Source of the DNA: Agrypnia vestita | Taxonomy: Eukaryota > Arthropoda > Insecta > Trichoptera > Phryganeidae | Reading direction: 5' to 3' | Length of the DNA stretch: 64,000 bases | NCBI GenBank assembly: GCA_016648135.1 | Contig: JADDOH010024973.1 | Span: 124,001 to 188,000 of the forward strand | Part shown: positions 1-11,010 of the stretch, one piece after another | Numbering within the stretch: the stretch's first letter is position 1 | How the letters are laid out: the number at the start of each line of letters is the position of its first letter | Made by a program: the position numbers and the translations under genes | Notes under the pieces: generated by a model | Database searches by the model: none | What the model saw: only the letters and a program-made list of their open reading frames with translations | Told to the model about the DNA's origin: nothing

Positions 1-488
1 TTCATAATTTGAACATTATAAATAATGTCAATATCATGTGTTGAATGTTTAAACCTCATTATCTCAAAATTACTCCAATGTCACTTAGTGAGTTTTACCT
101 CTAAATGGACGATATGGAAGACAAATATTTCATATATATCATTTATACCTCTAAAAATCTCCATATAAATTATTTTTCTTTTGTATTCTAAAAAACAAAT
201 CACTTAAAAATATAATCATCATCGGATTTAAATATAGGATAATAATAAAATAAGAATATTTCATTACTGATAAACAGATTCACCAATTAAGCAATAAACA
301 CCATGCAGAAATTGGCGAAATTATCTAAGTTAGACATATCTATTTGACAAAATAAACAAATTTCATATGTGCGTCTCATTAAATGATTTATTTAAAAATT
401 TATTCCAATATCACAAATTGTGACAAATCCACAAATAAAATGTTATTTCAATAAAATTAATAATGAATTTCCTATTTTCTTAATAATT
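1..488. other. AT-rich stretch, nothing recognised
   Basis: Low-GC sequence with stops in all frames. I see no ORF, repeat end or RNA gene here. Confidence 0.5.
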
Positions 489-491
489 TAA

Positions 492-935
492 CTAACTAAC
501 CATCGTGCCGTTACCGCAGGAAAAGGCAGAGAAGATAGAACGCCATATTCTTCTAACTTGGCACACCATTTTTGCTTCAGCTACATTCATACATCTTCTC
601 ATGCAAGCTCTACGGTTCTTGAGGATTTTAACAGGTCCATCCTCCAATATTTTAAGTATTTGTTCATGCCAGGTCTTTCGCGGATGCCCTCCATTCCTGT
701 TACCTTCAACTCGCCGTTTCCTCGCTCATACGTACTACAAACCATCTCAGCATTCTTTCTTTATTCTGTCTACCATGCTACAGCCAGCATTCCATTCACT
801 TCTAATTTGTTCATTCCTCACTCCATCGACCAAAGATTTCCACACAAGCGCCTTAGTGACCGCATTTCCACCGCATTCAATCTATTTTCATTTCTTTTTT
901 AGCAATTCAAGGATTCACTTCCATACAATAATTAA
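492..935 (-). pseudogene. LINE 3' end: reverse-transcriptase C-terminal tail (copy 1)
   Basis: Read on the minus strand this is the C-terminal end of a non-LTR retrotransposon ORF2. The best segment reads GHPRKTWHEQILKILEDG, then NRRACMRRCMNVAEAK, then a VCQ..R.IWRS tail and a stop at 492-494. This basic, Cys-containing tail after the reverse-transcriptase domain is typical of insect endonuclease/RT elements. The upstream part needs frameshifts, so it is decayed and 5'-truncated. A close relative lies at 5307-5760 in the same orientation. The family (RTE- or Jockey-like) cannot be fixed from the tail alone. Confidence 0.75.
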
Positions 936-959
936 TAATGAACAATTTAAATTTATATA

Positions 960-1734
960 AACTATTACTTTCCCATCATTTATTATTTTTGCTTATTTTC
1001 TTGTTATTTTTGGCATTATTATCTAGTTATTTTCGATCTAGGCTCTTTTTTGCAGGTTTTACCTCTATTTTTGTGGTAGGTTGTATGTGCTTCTGTGAGC
1101 TGATTGATAAGTGAGTCCTCAATAAGGAATGCAAGCTAAAGTTTCGATTGTCATTTATTACCTATTTGTGTTCGTTTTATACGGTGGGGTTTTGGCACGG
1201 ACGATGAATAATGCGTCGTATTTATTTTTTATAATTTATTCATTAAATAATATCTAACACCATGAGAGGCTGACTTCACACACACTTCGAATTTGTTCTC
1301 ATCTAACACACTTGTCTGTTACTTCGAATCCTTAGTCCAGATATTATTTAATATTTAAATCACATAGATTTACATACACTACTGGTTAATTTAATTCAAT
1401 AAATAGTCAATAATTCATTCAATCATCAATTAATCAATCAAAATAAAAAAATATTAAAAAATAAGTAGTAACTTATTAACTTTAATACTATTAGAATACG
1501 TGACATTAAGAATACAAAATTTCACTTTCCATTGTAGAATTTTTTAATAATATCATAACATTTATTTAAGCGTGAATTCATTTGCATGAATATGAATAAT
1601 GAGTCATAAAAAATAGTGTGCTTGTATGTGTGTGTTCAAGTCGAGGCACAGTATTCGCTTATTTTATGAGACAACGTGCGAAAAATAAAACTCGAAATTA
1701 GAAACACAGTAACAGCGTTAGAATTTTTCGATCG
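960..1734. other. AT-rich stretch, nothing recognised
   Basis: Low-complexity A/T runs. No coding or repeat structure that I can support. Confidence 0.45.
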
Positions 1735-2010
1735 GGAAGGTGACATTTTTATTCACTGTCTTGAGTTCTCCATTTCACAGGCATCATGCCAGCTTCGTAT
1801 CCGGATGTTATAAAGTACGCGACGATCCACGCACGTGGAAACATTACGGGGCACGTAAGCCGCCATGCGGGTCACCTGCGAGGCAGATACCCGAACTATC
1901 GTTCACACTAAACGAGGTTCATCGTCGCTAGCCGTTGCAAGCAAACATGACATCTGTCCGGGGTACTAAAGAGCCATTATCGTTTGAATGAGCCTGGTTT
2001 CATGTTGTGT
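1735..2010. other. GC-richer island, possible cis-regulatory sequence
   Basis: Balanced-composition segment in AT-rich surroundings, with CpG-containing words and a TAAAGAGCCATTATCG segment. A 63-codon open frame has no recognisable domain. I read it as noncoding; its function is unknown. Confidence 0.25.
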
Positions 2011-3047
2011 TTTGTTAATACCTCGTAGCAATTACATATAATATGTGACAAAAGATACGTTTACACTTCATTTCAGAGACAAGCAGACAGGGCACTTATA
2101 GCGATGTAAATGTTTGTAACTAGAAATGCGATAACGCGCTTGTTTGCTTTGCGAACAATGCTTTGTAATAAAGTATTATTTTCAAGTTTTACGTTCACGA
2201 GGATCACTTGTTAGGTTAGTCATTTTTATAGTTTTGCAGACACATATTGTGTATAGGATCTACTATCTTAGAAGCAAATGTGGGTGGTTAGAAGAAATTG
2301 ACAACTGGCAATAGACCCGCTGCTGTATAAGATGTATACAAAAAGTGAACAAATAAATTATAACATAAATAAATATTTTAACTAGGTAGATTTAAGGTAG
2401 ACAACTAAGACCCGGTTGTTTCAAGTTGGATCAAAGTAAGCGTAGAGTTTAAACTCGAATTTTTAGTACTTTTTCCAAAAACGGGTTTTTTCAACTCGGA
2501 TTAAGCGAAATCTGTCAGAGAATTCTGAGCGGAAATTTGAGATTAAACTCTCGGTCAGAGACGCGCATGCGCACTGCGCGATGTAATTGACATCTGCCAA
2601 TAAAATATTTTTTATTAATTTTTCGACATTTTGTCGAAATGTACAATATTATGTAGAGTGACACAGGCTTTTCTGACGATCGACTGATCCTACAGTATAT
2701 CCTTAACAAGAGAAGTAATTTACTTAGACCTCGAATAATACTTTTTTGTCGGAAGAAATTGATTTTTCCGCAATTCTAAATTAATTCTACAGCAGGGTAT
2801 TGTCGACAATATTTTTTTCAAAGTTTCTATTTCACTCGGGTTTTGATAATTTTACATTTATATCGATGAAAGGTTTGTAGGTGATGTAACTGGAATACTG
2901 TTTCATGGACTGCGGATAGGGTCAGCCATTACCAGAACAATGGCTCCTCAGACCACATTTTAATCAGTCGAAGAGCACTATAAAAATCAGAAATATATTT
3001 GTCATTATGTCCAAACAAAATATCAAGTTATGACAAACGGTACTAGG

Positions 3048-3118
3048 TACCAGATTTGGTAATTGCTATGTAGTAGGAGACAGGGATTATGCCCTCAAAC
3101 CATATGTACAGAAATTGT
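3048..3118 (+). pseudogene. Possible Harbinger DDE transposase scrap
   Basis: The plus strand reads GNCYVVGDRDYALKPYV, resembling the LLGDSGYPLRPYL block around the second catalytic Asp of Harbinger transposases (DDE nucleases). Flanking frames are broken and no other catalytic block was confirmed. Its position opposite the Myb-like ORF inside the same terminal repeats supports the call. Confidence 0.45.
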
Positions 3119-3119
3119 T

Positions 3120-3262
3120 GATGCTACAACGGGCCTGAAGGCCCAATAAATTGCGGTACGGCAAAAACACCTAGATTTTAAAGATGTATTACGACCTCAT
3201 CGGGAATCGAACCCGGAATCTTCAGGATGCAGAGCCAGTGACATGGCCACTAGACTACGAAC
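3120..3262 (-). repeat. tRNA-derived SINE, family A, copy 1
   Basis: On the minus strand there is an A-box-like TAGTCTAGTGGCCATG, a B box GGGTTCGATTCCCG (plus-strand 3202-3215), then a tail with ATTGGGCCTTCAGGCC. Three other copies share the B-box region and tail: 19393-19995 (interrupted), 36157-36322 and 40840-40978. It is inserted in the Harbinger-like element and so is younger than it. Not a functional tRNA: no complete cloverleaf. Confidence 0.75.
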
Positions 3263-3419
3263 TTCAATGTTATTTACCAATTTCGTCGCATAGATTGGCC
3301 ATGTGAAACTGATGAGCAAGTAAAGGATAGTAAGGAAAATCGTTTGTCGAAGGCAGCAGAAACAGAAGGCGTCCACAGAATTAAAATAATAAAACAATAA
3401 ATTCGGTGTATGAAACTCT

Positions 3420-3515
3420 TTTATTGTATTTTATATACCTATTAACAGAAAATGAAAAATTTTCTGTTAATGGGTAAATGAAAAAAAATGAAAAAATAAA
3501 TAAAAAAATTCAACT
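3420..3515. repeat. Short perfect hairpin in A-rich sequence
   Basis: ATTAACAGAAAA and its reverse complement flank a 7-nt loop (about 3443-3473), followed by A-rich sequence. It sits within the Harbinger-like element and has no assigned role. Confidence 0.45.
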
Positions 3516-3519
3516 TTCA

Positions 3520-3695
3520 ATTATAATTAAATAAATCCAGATCTCTTTTGACTTTATGCCTTTCCAAAACAACTTCGTGAATTTCCTGCTGATTCTTTAG
3601 TAGTAGTGTTTTGAAAATCTCTAACTGAACCGCATATAATTTAATCTGCATATCACTTGGAGTCGTGGGCTTTGGCTTCAGTTTTCTATTACCTG
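3520..3695 (-). pseudogene. Harbinger-associated Myb-like protein, C-terminal exon remnant
   Basis: The frame ends with a charged helical segment (MQIKLYAVQLEIFK, then NQQEIHEVVLERHKVKRDLD) and a stop. Upstream is a TTTGTTTACAG acceptor-like sequence before NRKLKPKPTTPSDM, so this looks like a last exon. The hydrophobic stretch further 5' in the longest open frame is probably intron translation. Myb/SANT-like proteins of Harbinger elements help bring the transposase to the ends; here that function is inferred from context. Confidence 0.55.
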
Positions 3696-3804
3696 TAAAC
3701 AAAGAAAAGGTTATAAATAGAAAAACTAAAAGAAAAACAATGTAGATCAAATAAAAACATATTGTACTCGCAAACACTAAATATGTAGGTAAACACTTAA
3801 TTTC

Positions 3805-4025
3805 GTCAATAATCTAACCTTCCTGGCGCATTTCTTTATATTCTCGAACCTATTCCGAAAATCTGTCAGACAGTATGCACTTTGCAAGGCGCAAAGCCAC
3901 AAAGCATTATATTCGTCGCGCAATGCGGCCAACTAGTCTTCTTTACCTTCTTGTGGACATCTTCACTTCTTACTTAGAAAAACAGCATTGTTCTTATCCA
4001 GACCTGACGATATGAATGTCATTTG
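3805..4025 (-). pseudogene. Harbinger-associated Myb/SANT-like domain remnant
   Basis: The minus strand contains LAALRDEYNALWLC followed by LTDFRNRFENIKKCARK. This resembles the helix-turn-helix repeat (W..L..EYN, then L...W.NIKK..RK) of Myb/SANT-like proteins in Harbinger and related elements. Stops and frameshifts interrupt it. It lies just 5' of the C-terminal exon remnant at 3520-3695, on the same strand. Confidence 0.5.
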
Positions 4026-4605
4026 TCGAAAAATTTTCTGCTTTCTCTGAAAAAACATTGTTATCAGTGTTTATTGCCATTCAATTAACAACATAAACTT
4101 TTGAATACCGTTAAATCCATGAATACTTACTTTGTATCATTATTTATCAACAAACAATCAGATACGGAATTTATTAATGCGCTGTCGGCACTGTCAAATG
4201 ACGTGTAATGATGTGATGCCATGTGCAAAATTATTTGAGCGTGCGTTTGTCTATGATTTTTAGTTTACACAATTGCAACACCCCTAATCCAATATTTGTC
4301 GTGAAACAACTGACTTTGGGCTATTTCGCGTAACCTTGAGGTACAACTCGAGTTTAACCCAGGATTTACGCTTACTTTGATCTAACGTGGGACAACCGGC
4401 CCTAAGTCTTACGCCTTCATATACTAGAAGTTCGCGGAACGAAGAGGTTATCGGATAGGATTAGAGTAAACGTTTCATAACTTAACAGTTTTTAAATCAT
4501 TAGAACAATTGTGCATAATACACAGAGTGTATCTTTGTATTAGTAACTATCCTTGTAGTTGTTAGTTGCCGATTGACTTTTTTGATGGGCGCACGCTTAT
4601 TCCTG

Positions 4606-4935
4606 TGGGCGCAAGGAACAACCGAACGAGTCAATATTTCAGGAGAGCCAAAACAAAATTTGGGAATTTCGTTGGTGTGTGAAATATCTCTTAAAACCTT
4701 TGTTATTATTATCTAATTTTTGCACCAGTAGATTCTTTTTTCAAGAATTTTAAATCAAGTTGACTAATGTCGTTATTTCTTATCAAATTTTTCAAATAAT
4801 TAATCATATAATTTGTCCTTTTTCAATAAATTAAAAAATAGTTGCATTTAGCTTTATTTTCTGACTCATCCAATTTTTTCTTGCTAGATATGTATCTAAA
4901 AAACAAGTCTGCAAACTCAAAACATGTTTTTATTG
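4606..4935. repeat. Dispersed repeat O, copy 1
   Basis: About 300 bp shared with 51163-51445. Matching blocks include AAGGAACAACCGAA, TTTTTGCACCAGTAG, AAGTTGACTAAT and AATTTTTCAAATAATTAATC, in the same order and orientation. No coding sequence. The copies differ by many substitutions and small gaps, so it is old. Family unknown. Confidence 0.75.
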
Positions 4936-5306
4936 TCTTAGTCTATTGTTCTTTTCACTTACAGACTTGTTTATTGAAGAAAGATTTGTATATTTTTTTA
5001 TACATCTAGAGACCAATGTTACAAAACATTTACTCTACTATTATACAAGTTCAATAGTTCGATCGTGTGACTTATTATTGGTATGTACACCAAATTTCAG
5101 CTTAATTGCGTTAATATTCCTTCTGATACCGCGGAACAAGACAAGCAAGTATATTTTTAGATAGAGACAATTTACGGGAACTATTGTCATCGAAGCATGG
5201 TTTACAAGTGAAATATACCTACTTTTTAAGCATGAATTGTCGTAGTCATTCTCAAGGTCAAAGTCTAGGATGGCCTGTTGAGGCCACTTCCTCAAACATT
5301 ATTAAC

Positions 5307-5760
5307 TTACCAACTAACCATCACGTCGTTTTCCGCAGGGATAGGCATAGAAGATAAAACGCCATTTTCTTCTCCTTGGCACATCACTTTTGCTTCGGCT
5401 ACATTCATGCATCTTCTGATGCAAGCTCTACGGTTGTTGCGGATTTTAACGGGCCATCCTCCAATACTTGTAGTATCTGATTATGCCAGGTCTCTATTCC
5501 TGTTGCCTTCAACACTCGCCCCATATATTGTCTTGACCATCCTTCCTCGCTCATACGTTCTAAATGACCACACCATCTCAGCACTCCATTCTTTATTCTA
5601 TCTACCACAGTACAGCCAGCATTTTATTCGCTTCTAATTTGTTCATTCATCACTCTATCGACCAAAGATTTTTCCCACAAACGCCTTGGTGACCGCATTC
5701 TGTCTACTTTCATTCCTTTTTTGCCAATTCCAGGCTTCACCTTCAAACATTGCTAAAAAG
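5307..5760 (-). pseudogene. LINE 3' end: reverse-transcriptase C-terminal tail (copy 2)
   Basis: The minus strand reads DRIKNGVLRWCGHLERM, then (after a frame change) PVKIRNNRRACIRRCMNVAE, AKVMCQ and a stop at 5307-5309. RW.GH..RM is a hallmark segment downstream of the reverse-transcriptase domain in insect non-LTR elements. It aligns with copy 1 at 492-935 through both coding tail and flanking sequence. It is frameshifted and 5'-truncated. Confidence 0.8.
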
Positions 5761-5899
5761 TATAAAATCTTGTAGTGTATGATGCCAGATTGAAGCAAAT
5801 GCAGCTTGCAAAAAGGGTTGAAGCGCCTAGGGATGTTAAAAGTCATTGCAAGATAAGTGCCGAGAATGCCGAGCACGATCTATATTTCGTCGGCTGCTC

Positions 5900-7320
5900 T
5901 CACTAGTCTGGGTTCCAAACTTTAAACCACCTTACCTGCAATCGAGATATGACTCCATCCTATTATTATACATTCCCAAAAAAATTTGCGAACGTCAATA
6001 AAGTTGCACTTTCGGTCTATCTTGAAGCCAAAAATAAACTTATTTTCGAGAGCTTAGATACGGGTAAACTAAAAGAATGTTCTGAAACACATATTAAATC
6101 AAGCACGAAAATAAATATCTTGAACAGAAATAATATTCAAATATTTTTTACACTTCCTCCCCCTTAATTCCGCGAATTTCATACCTTCCATCAGATATAA
6201 TAATAATAATTAATTATTATGTATTTTTCCACCACATTACGTATTCATCCTAGAAATTAATTCAGAACATTAAAAAGATATTAATCATGGTATTGAAGTG
6301 GATCTGAGAAGTTCCATTACGATTTTATTAAAATTTACATTGCTTATCAAATCTACCTATTTCTACTAATCTAACAATTTCCGTCACTCATATACCTACA
6401 TTTGTGTCAGTATAATAATATATTTATTTTATTTGGTCATATAGAAGGAAGACATAATTACTTGGTCAGACACAAAATACACTACATAATAAGACAATTT
6501 GATAACGATTCACGGGTTGTTCTAAATTTAACTTAAGCATAAAAGGGTTCGTAATTTATATAATGCACATAATCATTATTACATATAAATCAAATAAAAA
6601 ATTTCAAGATCTTACGTACTCTTTTTTCTTCTTCTTGATTTATATTGTTTTTAAAATATTTTTAAATACATTTGTTTGATTTTTTAAAATTAATCAATTT
6701 CATACCTAGATCTATCACATGGATGAATCTTATTATGATAGTGCTAAGTACTTAATACCAAATAAATTGTTTTTATTATTACAAGTCCTTAACACACCAT
6801 GTTACAGAAAGAAAGAGTTTTATACACGTGACAGGTTCTCAATACTCGTGAACTTTTCATATTCTGAACTTTTAGCATTAATTCCAGAACTACAAATTCA
6901 ACAAAAACATCAATAATAAGGAGTTTTTTTACTCTAAATCATGTATCTAAACGATTTGTTCGAATCTTACTATTCTTAGCAAGAAAATTATTCTTTAAAG
7001 AAAAATTTTAATTATATTCAAATGAAGATTTATACGTTCGTTCTCTTTACTCTGAGGTCTCTAAATATTACACCAAACGAGTGAGCGTTAGGTTTTAAAT
7101 CTTAAAATTTTAAATTTTAAAAATATATCTTACATAGTTGAAAAATAACAAAACAAATTTACACTCCAGATTTCTTTAGGCATCGGCCTATTTCGCTTTT
7201 TTTAAGCTTTCCAACAAAGGCAATAATTCTGTGACAGCAGGTCAAGAAACAAAACGTGGGGTTGTATTCACCCCTTTGAACATTTTAGCGACTCGTGCTC
7301 AGAACTCACTAAATTAATAT
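5900..7320. other. AT-rich stretch, nothing recognised
   Basis: Open frames of 65-72 codons occur here but have no domain, splice context or repeat partner, as expected by chance in AT-rich DNA. Confidence 0.45.
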
Positions 7321-9040
7321 ATTTGCCTATTACCGGGAGGTAGGTCGCTAACTTTTATTTATTCTTTTATTCCCACCCTTTCCAGCAACCTGCCGGGGGC
7401 AACTGGCCTCGAAAAACTGTTAATTAAATATGCCTCAGGAAAAAATGGAATTAAAGTGTTCCGTTTGCGAAAAGCTTTACGCCAAATATAAAAAGGGTTA
7501 GCCGCGCAAGAGTTACGTTATTTTTAATGTGCTATTGTGTAAAGTTATTGTAAAAAAGTGAGATACAACTAACTCGAATATTTGCTACTCAGTATTCTTT
7601 GATAAATCTTAAAAAATATTCAGAACAAGATTAAATTAAATTCCAGTCAAATTCCTCATCACGCGTTAAGTTTTGAATTCGAACATCGATCATCTGTGAC
7701 CACTCTTCGCTGGTACTGAGAGATTCCAACAGTGTACTTTGGAATCTAAAGTCTTTAACACTTTTACATTATATATATTTTTTTCATCTTACAGTTTATT
7801 TGCAAATGATTTGCTAATATCTAATTTTCTGTTCTGTTCATTTGAGCGCTAATATCGACGTTTATCGGCAACATGGATTTTTTTAGCTGGTAACATTTTT
7901 TATATAGATTTATATCATTAAAATAATTTTTAAATTGATTGGGTGCATAATTTTTATAATCGAATATTTTTTATGAGACTAAAAAGTATATATTCACATG
8001 ATAACCCACAACGATATTTTATGCTACTTATGTAGAGTCAATTCGATGTTATTATTTTAAGGTGGAAAAATAAATCAATATACATTATTTTTACAATGCC
8101 AATATATACGACTCTTTAAGAGTTTAAGATTATTATTCAATATCTTAACATTAACGGTACGCGGCCGACATAGCCGAAGAATTAATAGATGATTATATTT
8201 TTCTGATTTTTTTTTCACCGACATCATATTTCTGAGTGAAAAAGCTTCCACTCCTACCACCGAGATAGAAAATATGACTGCGACTTTTATGGCGCTCGTA
8301 AGCGACAGGGTGCCATAAATTAGCCTTGAAGTTTTAATTGTATTTTCTTTTTTAATAAAAAATATATCCACGGTATGCGCTTTCATAATTTATCTGCAGC
8401 AACTACTTTGAACCTTATTTACAAGTGATCCGTTGAATAAGAATAACAACGTCTACTGTCGAACTATTTATTACCAGTAATTTTTTTCTATCATCAGAGT
8501 CACCGAGCCTCTGAACACTGACAAACGTCAATCATATTTATGTACACGCTTCTTCAAAATGAGTCACATGTGTTACGTATGACTGCTTGGAGTCAATTCG
8601 ATGTAACTCAAAAAAAAATAAAGTTACAAAAATAATCGTATTTTACAAAATAAGAAATAGATTTTATATTTTTATTTTTAGTATTAAATATTAGTATTTC
8701 CGTATCTGCCTTGATACAATTTATATTATTATTATTATAATTATTTGAAGAACAACATAAAAATATTTTGATACAGTAAAAACCACATTTAAAGATTTTA
8801 ATTATAATAAATTCATTCAAAGCGTACGATATAAAATTATATTCACGATTACAATGTTTTTGAAAAAAATATATTTACTCTTCTCATGGTATATATTAAA
8901 AGTAATAAAATTTTATTAAAACTTAATGAATAATATAGTATCTCTAAGTATTACAATTATTCCAAAAAGTATACAAACCTACTATTAAAAGATTTTTATG
9001 TTCAGATATTCTCAATTATTCTAAGTAAATAATGTAAATA
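7321..9040. other. AT-rich stretch with a short GC-richer patch
   Basis: About 7325-7450 is GC-richer (CCTGCCGGGGGCAACTGG) and could be conserved noncoding DNA. The rest is AT-rich with no supported feature. Confidence 0.35.
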
Positions 9041-9182
9041 AATAAATACGTGTATAACCCAGCTACGCCCGGTTATCAAGATCGCATTTGCCAAGAATTT
9101 ATCGAGACGAGAACTCAGGAGCCCATAGTGACTGTGCCAAGAGATCTACTCGTATTCGTCATGTTGACAACACCCAGTTTAC

Positions 9183-9317
9183 GTCATATCTATAAAACGT
9201 ACGTAATCTGGATAATCTTCCACGATTTCATAGTACGTTTTCCCAGTGACTTCCTGATTTGTGTTTCCTGTATCATTATACCGGGTCACTTTGATATCGA
9301 GATTAATAAGTTTAAAA
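9183..9317 (-). CDS. Candidate internal coding exon, unknown protein
   Basis: I do not recognise this protein. On the minus strand a pyrimidine-rich tract ending TTTTTTTACCTAG precedes an open frame, and the frame ends before GTAAAC, a plausible donor. The implied exon is exactly 135 bp (45 codons, symmetric phase). It encodes LINLDIKVTRYNDTGNTNQE, then VTGKTYYEIVEDYPDYVRF. Composition is hydrophilic and protein-like, and local GC rises above the flanks. Alternatives are an unrecognised transposon fragment or chance; the opposite strand is also open over this stretch. No partner exon was found. Confidence 0.35.
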
Positions 9318-9384
9318 CTAGGTAAAAAAATTGATAAAGGTAATAACATCCTTCTTATCACATCTTTGATTTGCATTGCATTCG

Positions 9385-10080
9385 AATTTGCAGAAATAAT
9401 TAATTATGCCAACCATATCGTTGGGACGCATTGTTAAATACACGTATCACAGTACGGATAATAGAAAGATACATCTAACAATAATCTTATGACTGATCAA
9501 AATTATGTGTAATTTATGTATTTATTTGTTTATATACGCATGACGCTTTTACATTTTATATACGCATGGAAGAAACGAGTTAACAAAAATAATAGTGCAA
9601 AATATATTATAATTAGAATATGCTTAAAAAATATTAAATTTTAAAAAAATTAAAGAAAAGGTAAAAATTAAGCCCATAAGTACCTAACCAAGCATTTGCA
9701 TGGACACCTGTTTTTTAAAAACAAAAATGCTGTTTATACAAAAACAAATCCAAAGAAATAAATTAATTTCCAACCTTATGCAACCTCTGTAAACATGAAC
9801 TTTTCATACAATTAGAGTGAGTATCGTCTACATGAAATAGAGCATGCTATCTCTTGCTTCATGGTATATATTAATTAATCATATTGCCAAACTTCTTGCC
9901 AAACTAGTGCAACCCACAAGCCCTTAATTATTTTAAATAAGAATAAAATATCACGAATTATTCTACGCTGCGACGGTGTGTTGAATTAAGTAATTGCCTT
10001 GAATAATTGTAGTAAAGTTTGTCAAATGGAATGTCGATGTCGATAATAGTATTTTTTTATGATGAAGCCTAGCATCATTG
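9385..10080. other. AT-rich stretch, nothing recognised
   Basis: No repeat ends or coding signals that I can support. Confidence 0.45.
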
Positions 10081-10084
10081 CCTT

Positions 10085-10460
10085 TGTTTGTCTGACCTTC
10101 CAGCCCCGGCAGCCGCGAGGAGGCGGCTGGCGACACACGACGAGCGCGGCCCACCGCACCTACTCCTGGAGGCACGTGCCGGAATGATGATGCGTCGCGA
10201 GCGTCAACATTAATAATCATTACACATCACAATGGTCTTCAAATGACTTCTTCTGCAAATGCCAAAGCGTCGTTTAGTTATAAATACCCCAGCGAGACAG
10301 GCCACTCTCTGCGATTCTTCGGGCCGTCCCGGACTAGGAAGGCGGCCTTTTCTAACACTTCTATACATTTCCAGTCCTATTTTTCTCTCCGGCCAAAATC
10401 TGCTCTCTAATGCAAAACAACCTGTTCTAAACCATTTAAAGCTTTCATCCATTCTCCAGC
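10085..10460. other. GC-rich island, possible cis-regulatory element
   Basis: A sharp GC-rich block in AT-rich flanks. It contains the E-box palindrome GGCACGTGCC (10171-10180) next to GGAATGATGATGCG. On the minus strand the same two words recur in the same order in the island at 38440-38830. Both strands have frames of about 85 codons, without recognisable domains. Probably noncoding; a promoter or exon is not excluded. Confidence 0.3.
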
Positions 10461-10519
10461 GACATTTTTCTTCCGCAGATCTTCAGAAAAAGTTTGTCGA
10501 TTCGGTCAACGAGAAATAA

Positions 10520-11005
10520 AATGATAATGTATTTAAATTCATTCCATCATCATTGCTTTTTCCAAGACTGTATTATAATTTATTAATCATCGTACGCACG
10601 CATTTATAATAACATAATCAATATTATTGTTGTTCGTCGTGGCAGAGAAGTATTTGTCGCTACACTTTTATGTGCTTCTATTTTGCTGATTGCATTTCTG
10701 AAAGCTTAGTTTTTTTACAAATGCGTTCATTTTGTCACGTATTCAAAAACACATATTTAATAATAATCGTCGGCGTAAACAATGTTTTTTCTTATGACCA
10801 TAGTGCGGCAGTACTTTTTAATTATTTGCATACATTAACGAAATATAGTACTGACAATAACTCTGTCCACCGTTTTTTTCGCTCCATCACAGTTATTTTT
10901 TTAGTATACCTTATTGGTATCTACTTTCAATGCGGTGTTTAATGTTAATCACGAATTAGTCCATTTTTATTTTATTATTAATATTCAAAGCATTAACTTT
11001 GTGGT
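10520..11005. other. AT-rich stretch, nothing recognised
   Basis: A 90-codon open frame here has low-complexity, transmembrane-like composition and no support. Confidence 0.4.
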
Positions 11006-11010
11006 TAGAC

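Larger units (their letters stand above)
2409..4402. mobile_element. PIF/Harbinger-like DNA transposon, decayed
   Basis: The ends are inverted copies. The left end begins GACCCGGTTGTTTCAAG and continues GATCAAAGTAAGCGTA; the right end, reverse-complemented, begins GGGCCGGTTGTCCCACG and continues with the same GATCAAAGTAAGCGTA. Both ends are flanked by TAA (2406-2408 and 4403-4405), the 3-bp target duplication usual for this superfamily. A Myb/SANT-like ORF remnant lies on the minus strand and a possible DDE transposase scrap on the plus strand, matching the two-gene layout of Harbinger elements. A SINE is nested inside. Boundaries are well supported; the superfamily is inferred from target duplication, ends and the Myb-like ORF. 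Confidence 0.75.

Noticed and set aside
3308..3340. Additional hammerhead (CTGATGAG near 3310)
   Set aside because: No properly placed GAAAC or pairing arms.
3517..3777. N-terminal hydrophobic segment of the 86-codon frame as a signal peptide
   Set aside because: An acceptor-like TTTACAG lies inside the frame; the hydrophobic part is best read as intron, and only the charged C-terminal part resembles protein.
10670..10942. 90-codon frame with membrane-like residues
   Set aside because: Typical translation of AT-rich DNA; no start, splice or homology support.
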